This document shows, in pieces, positions 40,978-49,591 of a DNA stretch of 64,000 bases. The DNA is taken from assembly GCF_902859805.1 (NCBI RefSeq), contig NZ_CADIKC010000022.1, positions 1 to 64,000 of the forward strand, written 5' to 3'. The notes beneath the pieces are model-generated. The model searched no databases. It saw only the letters and a list, made by a program, of their open reading frames with translations, and was not told the DNA's origin. The number at the start of each line of letters is the position of its first letter. Position 1 is the first letter of the stretch. The translations under genes and the position numbers were made by a program. Source of the stretch: Paraburkholderia sediminicola. Lineage in GTDB: Bacteria > Pseudomonadota > Gammaproteobacteria > Burkholderiales > Burkholderiaceae.

Positions 40978-43212
40978 ATGGCAATTAATTTCGAAAACCG
41001 CTATACCGACGTGTCCGGACCGGACGAGCTGCACCTGTCGGACTATCTGCGCACGATCGTGAGAGGTTGGCGCACGATCGTGATGGTGACGCTGATCGCA
41101 CTCGCGCTGGGGTGCGCGTATGCGTTCCTTGCGCCGCCGACGTATCGCGCGGATGTGCTGTTCCACGTCGAGGACAAGACGGCCAATGCCAATGCGAACG
41201 GCAAGGATTCCTTGCCGCCGCTCACCGGCATGTTCGACACCAAGCCCTCGACGGCCGCGGAGATCGAGTTGCTGAAGTCGCGTCTCGTCACCGAGGAAAC
41301 GGTGAAGAACCTGCACCTCGACATCACGGCTTCGCCGCGTTATATGCCGTTTATCGGCGGGATGATCGCGGGGTTGGTGAACGGACAGTGGGGCTTCAAG
41401 TTGCCGTCGTTCATCAACCTGTCGGGCTTCGCGTGGGGTAACGAGAGCATTGCCGTGTCGCGCTTTGACACGTCGAAGGACTTTTACGACACGACCTTCA
41501 CGCTGATTGCCGGCGACGCAGGTTCGTACGTGCTGCGCGACAAGAACGGTATCGCGATTCTCTCCGGCCACGTTGGCGAGACCGTGGAAACCGACACTGC
41601 CGACGGCCCGATCGCGTTGCATGTCGACAAGCTGGTCGGCGAGCCCGGCGCGCGTTTCGAGCTGCAGCGCGCGTCGACGCTGGGCACGGTGGATCGCCTG
41701 CAAAAGGCGCTCGTGGTGGCCGAAACCACGCTGCAGTCCGGCGTGATTCGCACCAGCCTCGAAGGCGGCGCCCCCGCGTTGACTGCGGCGATCGTCAACA
41801 GCATGGCGCGCGAGTTCGTGCGTCAGGATGTGGAGAGCCGCTCGACCGAAGCGGAACACATGCTGGCCTTCCTCGACCAGCAACTGCCTGGCTTGCGCAA
41901 GGAACTCGACGACGCCGAGCAACGCTACAACAAATTCCGTAACGCGCACGGCACGGTCGATCTCGGTGAAGAAAGCCGCCTGTTGCTTCAACAGGTCGTC
42001 GACAACAAGACGAAGCTGCTCGATCTGCAGCAGCAACGCGCGGAGATGTCGCAGCGCTTCACGGCGAATCACCCGGCGGTAGCCGCGCTCGACGCGCAGA
42101 TTGCGGCGTTGCAGGGCGCAGCGGCCACCATGAACCGCAGCGTGGCCGTGATGCCGGACACCGAGCAGACCGCGTTGCGTCTGCTGCGCGACGTGCACGT
42201 CGATACGGAGCTCTATACCAATCTGTTGAACAGCGCGCAGCAACTCCGGGTGGCGAAAGCCGGCCAGGTGGGCAACGTGCGGGTGGTGGACTTCGCCGAA
42301 ACGCCTGACGAACCGGTGCGCCCGAAGCGCGTGCTGGCGATCCTGATCTCGCTCGGCGGCGGCTTGCTGATCGGCATCATGCTGACCTTCTTCAAGCGCG
42401 CAATGTACGGCGGCGTGGAACGCCCGGACGAACTCGAAGCGGTGCTCGGCGTGCCGGTGTTCGCGATCGTGCCGCGCAGCCAGACACAGCTGCGTTTGCA
42501 GGAAAACGTCATGCTGCGCCGCCGCGGGCTGCATGTGCTCGCGCAGCAGGCGCCGGAAGACATCGCGGTGGAAGGCGTGCGCAATCTGCGGACCTCGTTG
42601 CAGTTGTCGCTCGATCAGGCCGAGAACAACGTCGTGATGATCACGGGTTCGCGGCCCGATACCGGCAAGTCGTTCCTGTCGGTGAATCTGGCGGCGCTGG
42701 TGGCGTCGGCGAACAAGCGGGTGCTGATTATCGACGGCGACATGCGGCGCGGCGACGTTCATTCGCATTTCGGCATCGCGCATCAGCCGGGGCTCTCGGA
42801 CGTGCTGAGCGGTGGCGATCTCGCGTCGATGGTTCAGCGCGACGTGCTGCCTGGACTCGACGTGCTCGCCAAGGGCACGCTGCCCTCGCATCCGTCTGAA
42901 TTGCTGATGAGCAAGCGTTTCCAGACGATGCTCGACGAGTTGAAGTCGCACTACGACATCGTGATTGTCGACACACCGCCGGTGCTTGCCGTGACCGACT
43001 CGACGGTGATCGGCAAGTACGCCGGTACGACGCTGCTGGTGGTGCGCCATGGCCGCCATCCGCTGAACGAGATTGCCGAGACGGCCAAGCGGCTGCTCAA
43101 CGGCGGCGTATCGCTCAAGGGCGTGCTGTTGACCGATGTGCCTCAGGAAGGCGCATTCCTCGGTTCCGGCTATCAAGGCGGTTATTACGGATACGACAGC
43201 ATCGCGGGTTGA
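40978..43212 (+). CDS. wzc: Tyrosine autokinase / chain-length regulator (Wzc-like)
   Basis: A 744-residue inner-membrane protein. The N-terminal Wzz domain is flanked by helices at about 30-52 and 448-468, and the periplasmic part has a long helical region at about 285-400. The cytoplasmic BY-kinase has Walker A GSRPDTGKS (about 558-566), Walker A' VLIIDGDMRRGD (about 581-592) and Walker B IVIVDTPPVL (about 660). The Tyr-rich tail GSGYQGGYYGYDSIAG holds four Tyr for autophosphorylation. ATG 40978 is preferred; GTG 40969 is possible. No Wzb-type phosphatase gene is in the window. Confidence 0.95.
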   Translation: MAINFENRYTDVSGPDELHLSDYLRTIVRGWRTIVMVTLIALALGCAYAFLAPPTYRADVLFHVEDKTANANANGKDSLPPLTGMFDTKPSTAAEIELLKSRLVTEETVKNLHLDITASPRYMPFIGGMIAGLVNGQWGFKLPSFINLSGFAWGNESIAVSRFDTSKDFYDTTFTLIAGDAGSYVLRDKNGIAILSGHVGETVETDTADGPIALHVDKLVGEPGARFELQRASTLGTVDRLQKALVVAETTLQSGVIRTSLEGGAPALTAAIVNSMAREFVRQDVESRSTEAEHMLAFLDQQLPGLRKELDDAEQRYNKFRNAHGTVDLGEESRLLLQQVVDNKTKLLDLQQQRAEMSQRFTANHPAVAALDAQIAALQGAAATMNRSVAVMPDTEQTALRLLRDVHVDTELYTNLLNSAQQLRVAKAGQVGNVRVVDFAETPDEPVRPKRVLAILISLGGGLLIGIMLTFFKRAMYGGVERPDELEAVLGVPVFAIVPRSQTQLRLQENVMLRRRGLHVLAQQAPEDIAVEGVRNLRTSLQLSLDQAENNVVMITGSRPDTGKSFLSVNLAALVASANKRVLIIDGDMRRGDVHSHFGIAHQPGLSDVLSGGDLASMVQRDVLPGLDVLAKGTLPSHPSELLMSKRFQTMLDELKSHYDIVIVDTPPVLAVTDSTVIGKYAGTTLLVVRHGRHPLNEIAETAKRLLNGGVSLKGVLLTDVPQEGAFLGSGYQGGYYGYDSIAG

Positions 43213-43217
43213 TGTGA

Positions 43218-43237
43218 CGGCCCCGACGACGGGGCCG
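43218..43237 (+). terminator. Intra-operon hairpin between wzc and gmd
   Basis: CGGCCCC (43218-43224) / GGGGCCG (43231-43237), six-base loop, no T-run. More likely an RNA-processing or partial attenuation stem than a full terminator. Confidence 0.35.
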
Positions 43238-43271
43238 CTGATATCGCAAAGTTCAACGAGGGGAGGGGTTC

Positions 43272-44390
43272 ATGAAACGCAAGGTCGCGCTGATCACCGG
43301 CATTACTGGACAGGACGGGTCGTATCTCGCCGAGCTGCTGCTCGCCAAGGATTACGACGTACACGGCATCAAACGCAGGTCATCGCTGTTCAATACGGAC
43401 CGGATCGATCATCTCTATCGCGACCCGCACGATCCGGACCAGCGACTCTTCCTGCATCACGCCGATTTGACCGATTCGACCAGCATTCTGCGCGTGATTC
43501 AACGTGTGGAGCCCGACGAGATTTACAACCTCGCGGCGCAGAGCCACGTGGCGGTTTCGTTCGAAGAGCCGGAATACACCGCTAACGCGGACGGCCTCGG
43601 CGCGTTGCGGATTCTCGAAGCGATCCGCATTCTGGGGCTTCAGCACAAGACGCGTTTCTATCAGGCTTCGACCTCGGAACTGTACGGCCTCGTGCAACAG
43701 GTGCCGCAGTCCGAGACCACGCCGTTCTATCCGCGCAGCCCGTATGCGGTCGCCAAGCTGTTTGCGTACTGGACCACGGTCAACTATCGCGAGGCGTATG
43801 GGCTCTATGCCTGCAACGGGATTCTGTTCAATCACGAATCGCCGGTGCGTGGCGAGACCTTCGTGACGCGCAAGATCACCCGCGCTGTGGCGCGCATCGC
43901 GGTCGGCATGCAGAAGACTCTGTATCTCGGCAATCTGTCGGCGTTGCGCGACTGGGGTCATGCGCGCGACTACGTCGAGATGCAATGGCGCATGCTGCAA
44001 CAGGACCGGCCGGAGGATTACGTCATTGCCACCGGCGTGCAGTACAGCGTGCGTGAGTTTGTTAAGCATGCCGCCGCTGAGTTGGGCGTCACGGTGCGTT
44101 TCGAAGGAACTGGCGTGGATGAAGTCGGCATTGTCGAAAAGGTGGAAGGGCGCGAAATCAAGATGTCGCCCGGCGATGTGATCGTGCGTGTCGATCCGCG
44201 CTACTTCCGGCCTGCCGAAGTCGAGACGCTGCTGGGCGATCCGTCGAAAGCCCACGCGCAGCTCGGCTGGAAGCCGACCACGCCATTCAGTGCGCTCGTC
44301 AAGGAAATGGTGCGGTCTGACTATCAGATTGCGAGACGTGACGCGCTTGTCACGCTGGCCGGTTTCACGGCGCTGGAACATCACGAGTAA
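43272..44390 (+). CDS. gmd: GDP-mannose 4,6-dehydratase
   Basis: A 372-residue SDR enzyme converting GDP-mannose to GDP-4-keto-6-deoxymannose. ITGITGQDGSYLAELLL (about 7-23) is the NADP-binding loop with the family's GQDGSY. RRSS at about 37 fits NADP preference, STSELYG (about 134) holds the Ser/Thr and Glu of the active site, and YAVAK (about 158) the Tyr/Lys pair. A GAGGGGAGG ribosome site precedes the ATG. It is five bases from fcl, so translation is probably coupled. Confidence 0.97.
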   Translation: MKRKVALITGITGQDGSYLAELLLAKDYDVHGIKRRSSLFNTDRIDHLYRDPHDPDQRLFLHHADLTDSTSILRVIQRVEPDEIYNLAAQSHVAVSFEEPEYTANADGLGALRILEAIRILGLQHKTRFYQASTSELYGLVQQVPQSETTPFYPRSPYAVAKLFAYWTTVNYREAYGLYACNGILFNHESPVRGETFVTRKITRAVARIAVGMQKTLYLGNLSALRDWGHARDYVEMQWRMLQQDRPEDYVIATGVQYSVREFVKHAAAELGVTVRFEGTGVDEVGIVEKVEGREIKMSPGDVIVRVDPRYFRPAEVETLLGDPSKAHAQLGWKPTTPFSALVKEMVRSDYQIARRDALVTLAGFTALEHHE

Positions 44391-44395
44391 CGGCG

Positions 44396-45355
44396 ATGAA
44401 CAAACAAGCACGCATCTTCGTGGCGGGCCACCGTGGCATGGTCGGCTCCGCGCTGGTCCGGCGGCTCAATGCCGAGGGCTATCACAACGTCGTCACACGG
44501 TCGAGGGCGGAGCTCGATCTCAAGGATCAGGCAGCCGTGAACGGCTTTTTCGAGCGGGAAAAGATCGACGTGGTGCTGCTCGCGGCCGCGCGCGTGGGGG
44601 GCATTCTCGCTAACGCGTCGCAGCCGGGTGAGTTCATCTATGAAAACCTGGTGATCGAAACCAACGTGATCCACGCCGCGTTTCGCGCGCAGGTGGAGCG
44701 GCTGGTGTTCTTCGGTTCGTCGTGCATTTATCCGAAGCAGTGTCCGCAGCCGATTCGCGAGGAGTACTTGTTGACCTCGCCGCTCGAGCCGACCAACGAC
44801 GCCTACGCAATTGCGAAGATCGCCGGTCTCAAGCTGTGCGAGGCGTACAACCGCGAATACAACACGCAGTACGTCTCGTTGATGCCGACCAATCTGTACG
44901 GTCCCAACGATAACTACGATCTGAACAGCAGCCATGTTTTGCCGGCGCTGCTGAGGAAGGCGCACGAAGCGAAGGTGAACGGTTCCGCAACCTTGACGGT
45001 GTGGGGCTCGGGCACGCCGCGCCGCGAGTTTCTGCATGTCGACGATCTCGCCGCGGCCACGCTCTTCGTGCTCGAGCACAACGTGACAGAAGGCCTGTTC
45101 AATGTCGGGGTGGGTGAAGACCTGTCGATTCGCGAACTGGCCGAGTGCATCTGCAAGGTGACCGGCTTCGAGGGTGAGCTCGTGTTCGACGCGTCCAAAC
45201 CCGACGGTACGCCGCGCAAGCTGCTGGATGTATCGCGGCTCGCGCAAATGGGTTGGCACGCGACCATTGGCCTCGAAGAGGGCATCACGTCCACGTATCG
45301 GGAATTCGTTGAATTGCACGCCGGCTCGACCGCCGCCGCCGTCATGCACGTTTAG
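44396..45355 (+). CDS. fcl: GDP-L-fucose synthase
   Basis: A 319-residue epimerase/reductase that turns GDP-4-keto-6-deoxymannose into GDP-L-fucose. FVAGHRGMVGSALVRRL at about 8-24 is the NADP loop, FFGSSCIYPKQCPQPI (about 104-119) contains the active-site Ser and Cys, and YAIAK (about 140-144) the Tyr/Lys pair. With gmd and manC it gives a complete route from mannose-1-phosphate to GDP-L-fucose. This is the basis for predicting fucose in the polymer. Confidence 0.97.
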   Translation: MNKQARIFVAGHRGMVGSALVRRLNAEGYHNVVTRSRAELDLKDQAAVNGFFEREKIDVVLLAAARVGGILANASQPGEFIYENLVIETNVIHAAFRAQVERLVFFGSSCIYPKQCPQPIREEYLLTSPLEPTNDAYAIAKIAGLKLCEAYNREYNTQYVSLMPTNLYGPNDNYDLNSSHVLPALLRKAHEAKVNGSATLTVWGSGTPRREFLHVDDLAAATLFVLEHNVTEGLFNVGVGEDLSIRELAECICKVTGFEGELVFDASKPDGTPRKLLDVSRLAQMGWHATIGLEEGITSTYREFVELHAGSTAAAVMHV

Positions 45356-45468
45356 GCGCGCATTGAAGGGCTGCTGGGCGCGATTCCGGCAATGAGTGAG
45401 CGCGTGGAGCGTTTCGCACGCATAGCGTGCAACGCACACAGGGACGATTTTCGAGGAGTGGCAAAAAA

Positions 45469-46611
45469 ATGACTGCGTCAGTCACGATCTTCCACAACGT
45501 CGTATGGTCGCGTCACAAGGGCGTCGTGTTCTCCGCCCTGCATAACATTTCGGCATCCGGCGCGATCCGCTATTCGATGGTGCAGATTGCGGATACGGAG
45601 CACGACCGTGTTGGTTTTTCGGATGTCGACTATTCGTACCATCGCTATCCGATGCAGAAGCTGTTCGACGGTTGCTACGAAGATGTGCCGACGATGAAGA
45701 TGATCGCGCGGCTCACCTGGGAAGTGTTGCGGACCAAGTCGGATCTGATCGTGCTGCCGGGCTACCACCGTCCGGAATACTGGGCGATGCTGGCGGCGTG
45801 CATCGTGACCGGCAAGCGGCGCGCGGTGTTCTGCGATTCGACCGCACGCGACCGGCCAAAAAAGCTGCTGACGTCGATTCCGAAGCGCGTGTTCTTTTCG
45901 CTCTGCGATGGCTATTTCGGTTTTGGCGAACGCAGCCGCGAGTATCTGGAGTCACTCGGCGCGAAGCGCGACAAGATTTTCGTGCCGTGCCAGGCCGCGG
46001 CAATGCCCGGATCGTTTTCGCCGGAGCGCGCGCTGGTCGAGCGGGTTGCGGCGCGCGCGGGCAATCCGCCGGTGTTTCTTTACGTAGGCCGTCTCTCGGA
46101 AGAGAAGGGCATCGGTACGTTGATCGAGGCGTTCGCCGGCTTGCGGCGCCGTATTCCGGCGGCGAAGTTGCGCATTGTCGGCACCGGGCCGATGGCGGAC
46201 GCGCTGCACGCGAAGGTGGCCGATCTCGAACTGGGCGACGCGGTCACTTTCGCCGGCAGTTTGCAGGACGAACCGCTCACTCGCGAATACTACGGCGCGA
46301 CCTGCATGGTGCTGCCGAGCTATAGCGAGCCGTGGGGACTCGTCGTCAACGAGGCGCTCGCGCATGGTTGCCCCGCGGTGGTCAGCGAGAGTTGCGGTTG
46401 TGTGCCGGAACTGGTGATCGATGGCGTCAGCGGCTATGCATTCACGGCAGGCGATGTTGCCGGATTGCAGCGCACGATGCTCAAGGCGATGGAGGCATTC
46501 GCCGACGCCGGTGGCACCGCGCACCGTTGCATGGATGTGATTCGCCGTTTCGATCCACCTTCTGCCGCCGCCAATATCGCGCGCGGCTGTGCGCTGATGC
46601 TGAGCGACTGA
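45469..46611 (+). CDS. GT4-family glycosyltransferase
   Basis: A 380-residue cytoplasmic glycosyltransferase. The C-terminal half has VFLYVGRLSEEKGIGTLIEAF (about 203-223) and PSYSEPWGLVVNEALAHGCP (about 283-302), the GT4 E-x7-E donor site. ATG 45469 is chosen because GAGGAG lies some ten bases before it. The 114-bp gap after fcl has no terminator. Donor and acceptor are unknown. Confidence 0.92.
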   Translation: MTASVTIFHNVVWSRHKGVVFSALHNISASGAIRYSMVQIADTEHDRVGFSDVDYSYHRYPMQKLFDGCYEDVPTMKMIARLTWEVLRTKSDLIVLPGYHRPEYWAMLAACIVTGKRRAVFCDSTARDRPKKLLTSIPKRVFFSLCDGYFGFGERSREYLESLGAKRDKIFVPCQAAAMPGSFSPERALVERVAARAGNPPVFLYVGRLSEEKGIGTLIEAFAGLRRRIPAAKLRIVGTGPMADALHAKVADLELGDAVTFAGSLQDEPLTREYYGATCMVLPSYSEPWGLVVNEALAHGCPAVVSESCGCVPELVIDGVSGYAFTAGDVAGLQRTMLKAMEAFADAGGTAHRCMDVIRRFDPPSAAANIARGCALMLSD

Positions 46612-46665
46612 GTGCCTCACGGCCCCGTCGCGCATGCGAAGCTCTAACTCGTCCTGGCAGCTCCA

Positions 46666-48036
46666 ATGAAGATCCTGATCTACGGCATCAATTACGCGCC
46701 CGAACTGACGGGGGTGGGTAAGTACACCGCAGAGATGGCTGTGCTTCTGGCGAGGCGCGGCCACGAGGTTCGCGTGGTGTGTGCACCGCCCTATTACCCT
46801 GAGTGGCGCGTGGCGCCGAACTATGTGGCATGGCGATATCAGCGCGAAACGCGCGACGGTGTGACGATCTGGCGCGCGCCGCTGTGGGTGCCGGCGCGTC
46901 CGAGCGGGCTGAAGCGGATGCTGCATCTGGCGAGTTTCGCGGTGAGTTCGTTGCCGCTGCTCGCGAGGCAGATGCTATGGCGCCCCGATGCCGCGATGCT
47001 GATCGCGCCGACCCTGATGTGCGCGCCCGCTACGCTGGCGTTCGCGCGTCTCACGGGCGCGAGTGCGTGGCTGCATATTCAGGATTTCGAAGTCGATGCC
47101 GCTTTCGATCTGGGTCTTCTGAAAAGCTCGCTCGCAGCGCGCGCGGCACGTTGGATCGAAAGCACGTTGCTGCGATGCTTCGACACCGTGTCGTCGATTA
47201 CGCCGCAGATGGGTTCACGCGCGGTGGTCAAGGGCGTCAAGCCTTCGCGGGTCGCTTGCCTGCCCAACTGGGTCGACGTGTCGACCATCTTTCCGCTGGC
47301 GCGCGCAAGCGACTACCGGCGCATGCTGGGCATTCCGGCCGGCCAGAAAGTGGTGCTGTACTCGGGCAATATGGGCGCGAAACAGGGTATCGAAACGCTC
47401 GCCGATGCGGCGGCATCGCTCGCCGGACGTACCGACCTCACCTTCGTTTTCTGCGGCAGCGGCGCGGCGAAAGAGAGTTTGCTCGAACGCTGCGCGGGAT
47501 TGACGAACTGCGTGTTCATTCCGCTGCAACCCATGGAGCGTCTGAACGAGCTGCTCAATCTCGCCGACATTCATGTGCTGCCGCAACGTGCCGATGCCGC
47601 GGATCTGGTGATGCCCTCGAAGCTCACCGGCATGTTCGCAAGCGGGCGCGCCGTGGTGGCCATGGCGCGGCGCGGTACGGGTCTCTACGACGCGGTGGCG
47701 CCGCGCGGCGTGATCGTGCCGCCGGACAACGTCAAGGCTTTGGCGGCGGCGATCACGGTACTGGCAAGCGATCCCGAACGCCGTGCGGCACTCGGTAAGG
47801 CGGCGCGCAATTATGCGGAGCGCGCGCTATCGCCGGAGTCGACGATCGGCACCTTCGAAGCGCGGCTCGCAACGCTGGTTCGTGGCACGCATGGCACACA
47901 TGGCACACGTGGCACGCATGGCACGCGTGGCAAGCAAACGAACGTGGAGACGCCGTATTTCGGTGGTCCGAGGCCTTCAACCGCTGCGGCCCGGCGGCGC
48001 AAGCCGGCGACAACGGAGGAAGCCGCGCCGGATTGA
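46666..48036 (+). CDS. GT4-family glycosyltransferase, WcaI-like, with GTH/GTR repeat tail
   Basis: A 456-residue glycosyltransferase. MKILIYGINYAPELTGVGKY at the N-terminus is the hallmark of WcaI, the colanic-acid enzyme proposed to transfer fucose (family knowledge). VVLYSGNMGAKQGIETL (about 228) and a loosely conserved donor site near PSKLTGMFASGRAVVAMA (about 318) follow. After residue 406 the protein carries a repeated GTH/GTR tripeptide stretch and a basic Pro/Arg/Ala-rich tail of about 30 residues that WcaI does not usually have. GDP-fucose made by the two genes before it would be a natural donor. Confidence 0.92.
   Translation: MKILIYGINYAPELTGVGKYTAEMAVLLARRGHEVRVVCAPPYYPEWRVAPNYVAWRYQRETRDGVTIWRAPLWVPARPSGLKRMLHLASFAVSSLPLLARQMLWRPDAAMLIAPTLMCAPATLAFARLTGASAWLHIQDFEVDAAFDLGLLKSSLAARAARWIESTLLRCFDTVSSITPQMGSRAVVKGVKPSRVACLPNWVDVSTIFPLARASDYRRMLGIPAGQKVVLYSGNMGAKQGIETLADAAASLAGRTDLTFVFCGSGAAKESLLERCAGLTNCVFIPLQPMERLNELLNLADIHVLPQRADAADLVMPSKLTGMFASGRAVVAMARRGTGLYDAVAPRGVIVPPDNVKALAAAITVLASDPERRAALGKAARNYAERALSPESTIGTFEARLATLVRGTHGTHGTRGTHGTRGKQTNVETPYFGGPRPSTAAARRRKPATTEEAAPD
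47884..47928 (+). repeat. In-frame 9-bp tandem repeat in WcaI-like gene
   Basis: Five units of GGCACxCxT (GGCACGCAT, GGCACACAT, GGCACACGT, GGCACGCAT, GGCACGCGT) encode GTH-GTH-GTR-GTH-GTR. A change in unit number would keep the frame and alter tail length only. Confidence 0.9.
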
Positions 48037-48067
48037 TCCGGGACGCGGCCATCTCATGAATGCAATA

Positions 48068-48565
48068 TCACCACGGGGATTTGTAGACGGCGTGCTTGCC
48101 CGCATCGAACGGATCGGCGTAAGTGGTTTTGGCTGCGCCGTCGGGCATCAGGCGCTCGGCTGCATTCGGACCGCCCGGCTGGCCGGCCACGCGCACCTTG
48201 CCGTTGCCGCCGGCTTGCGCTTTGTTCGGCTGTTTGCGCACGGCAGGTTGGGCTCCGCCCAGCACCGTCATGCGTTGCTCATCGAGCAGGGCCGCCTGCT
48301 GGGCATCGGCGGTGTTGCCTTGCTGCGCGTCTGGCGAGCCGTAGTCGCGTGGGGCGCCGAGCAACTGCGCTTCGCTGTTGCGATTCGCCACCCCCGGCTT
48401 GGCGCGCGCTGCGGGTGCGGGGGTGCCGTAGCTGGTCGCAGCGGTAGCGGCAAGGGCCGGCGCAGCGGGCGCGGGCGCTGCTGCGTTTTGCGCGAACGTG
48501 GGTACGGCATAGGTCGCGATGGCGAGAAGCAGAGGGGGTGTTATGTGCCGGAACGGGATGGTCAT
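48068..48565 (-). CDS. Secreted Ala/Pro-rich hypothetical protein
   Basis: A 165-residue protein with a signal peptide ending near VPTFAQNA (about 25). A low-complexity Ala/Pro stretch (28-55) follows, then a Gln/Ala-rich helical part (SPDAQQGNTADAQQAALLDEQRM) and a Gly/Pro-rich basic end finishing DPFDAGKHAVYKSPW. It has no Cys after the signal peptide. It is the only gene of opposite direction inside the main EPS run, ending 31 bp after the WcaI-like stop. Function unknown; a periplasmic or secreted accessory role in EPS is a guess from place. Confidence 0.7.
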   Translation of the reverse strand: MTIPFRHITPPLLLAIATYAVPTFAQNAAAPAPAAPALAATAATSYGTPAPAARAKPGVANRNSEAQLLGAPRDYGSPDAQQGNTADAQQAALLDEQRMTVLGGAQPAVRKQPNKAQAGGNGKVRVAGQPGGPNAAERLMPDGAAKTTYADPFDAGKHAVYKSPW

Positions 48566-48741
48566 CGGATGCCCCAGGAAGATGCGGTCGCAATAGAGCT
48601 ATCGTGCGCCAACCAGCACGCGTGGAGCCGCCAAAACGCTTGCTCGTACGGCCATGAAGCCGGCTTCAGTAAGGAGTCGAAACATAATGTAAGCGCGATG
48701 CATGGGTATGTGGATTCCCGTTTGTGGTCTGGAGAAATCTG

Positions 48742-49362
48742 ATGGGTAACGCTGCCGACGATCCGCAGATCGGGCGTATGCCGGAAGTCGAAGGCATACG
48801 CGAGGATGGCCGTGTCATCGATCTCAGTCGGGCTGGGAAGGGAAACTATCGCGCGAAACGTGGCGCCCTGATCGAACTCATCTGGTTTGTCGTGGAAGCC
48901 TGCGTCATCAACAACAAGCTGCTGCCGCTCTCGTCGGTCCGCGTTGCGTTGTTACGCCTGTTCGGCGCGAAGATCGGCACGGGCTGCCGCTTCGTGCATC
49001 CATTGCGCGTGAAGTCACCGTGGAACCTGGAGGTGGGCGATAACTGCTGGTTCGGCGTCGATGTCTGGATCTACAACCAGGCGCTGATCCATATCGGCTC
49101 GAATGTCTGCATTTCCCAGGGGACGTTCCTCAGTGCCGGCTCGCACGATATGAGCACGACGATGGATCTGCGCGTCGCGCCGATCATCATCGAGGACGGT
49201 GTCTGGATCACGTCGAAATGTGTCGTGCAGATGGGTGTGACGATCGGCCGGTCGGCCGTGGTGACGCCCTTGTCCGTCGTGCATCGTTCCCTCGAACCAG
49301 AGGGCGTATACGGCGGCAATCCATGTCGTTTTATCCGGAACCGTTTCGATTCCGTGACCTGA
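48742..49362 (+). CDS. Left-handed beta-helix O-acetyltransferase (WcaF/WcaB-like)
   Basis: A 206-residue acetyl-CoA-dependent sugar acetyltransferase. The first 75 residues hold a hydrophobic helix segment (IELIWFVVEACVI), then hexapeptide repeats form the beta-helix (IGTGCRFVHPL, LEVGDNCWFGVDVWIYN, IHIGSNVCISQGTFLSAGSHD, IIIEDGVWITSKCVVQMGVTIGRSAVV). GSHD carries the catalytic His typical of NodL/WcaF. Likely puts acetyl groups on the EPS repeat unit in the cytoplasm. Confidence 0.9.
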   Translation: MGNAADDPQIGRMPEVEGIREDGRVIDLSRAGKGNYRAKRGALIELIWFVVEACVINNKLLPLSSVRVALLRLFGAKIGTGCRFVHPLRVKSPWNLEVGDNCWFGVDVWIYNQALIHIGSNVCISQGTFLSAGSHDMSTTMDLRVAPIIIEDGVWITSKCVVQMGVTIGRSAVVTPLSVVHRSLEPEGVYGGNPCRFIRNRFDSVT

Positions 49363-49591
49363 AGCACAGAGAAAGAACCGCAGCGTTTATACGCTGAGGA
49401 GGCCAGGTCGTTGACAAGCCGGAATGTCGGCGGCCGCAATCGGATTGTCGATCGATGTCTTCGATCGACGCCTGCGGCGACGCTGGTGATGCGTTCGGCA
49501 ACGACGTGTGCGTGGTTTGCTTGCCAGCCCCGGTTGGATGAGTAGCCGGTTTGACGCACTCAGACATGCATGAAGAAGATGGGGAGTAGGG

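Noticed and set aside
40891..43176. 761-residue minus-strand frame opposite wzc
   Set aside because: Antisense shadow, His/Arg/Gln-rich; wzc is unmistakable on the plus strand.
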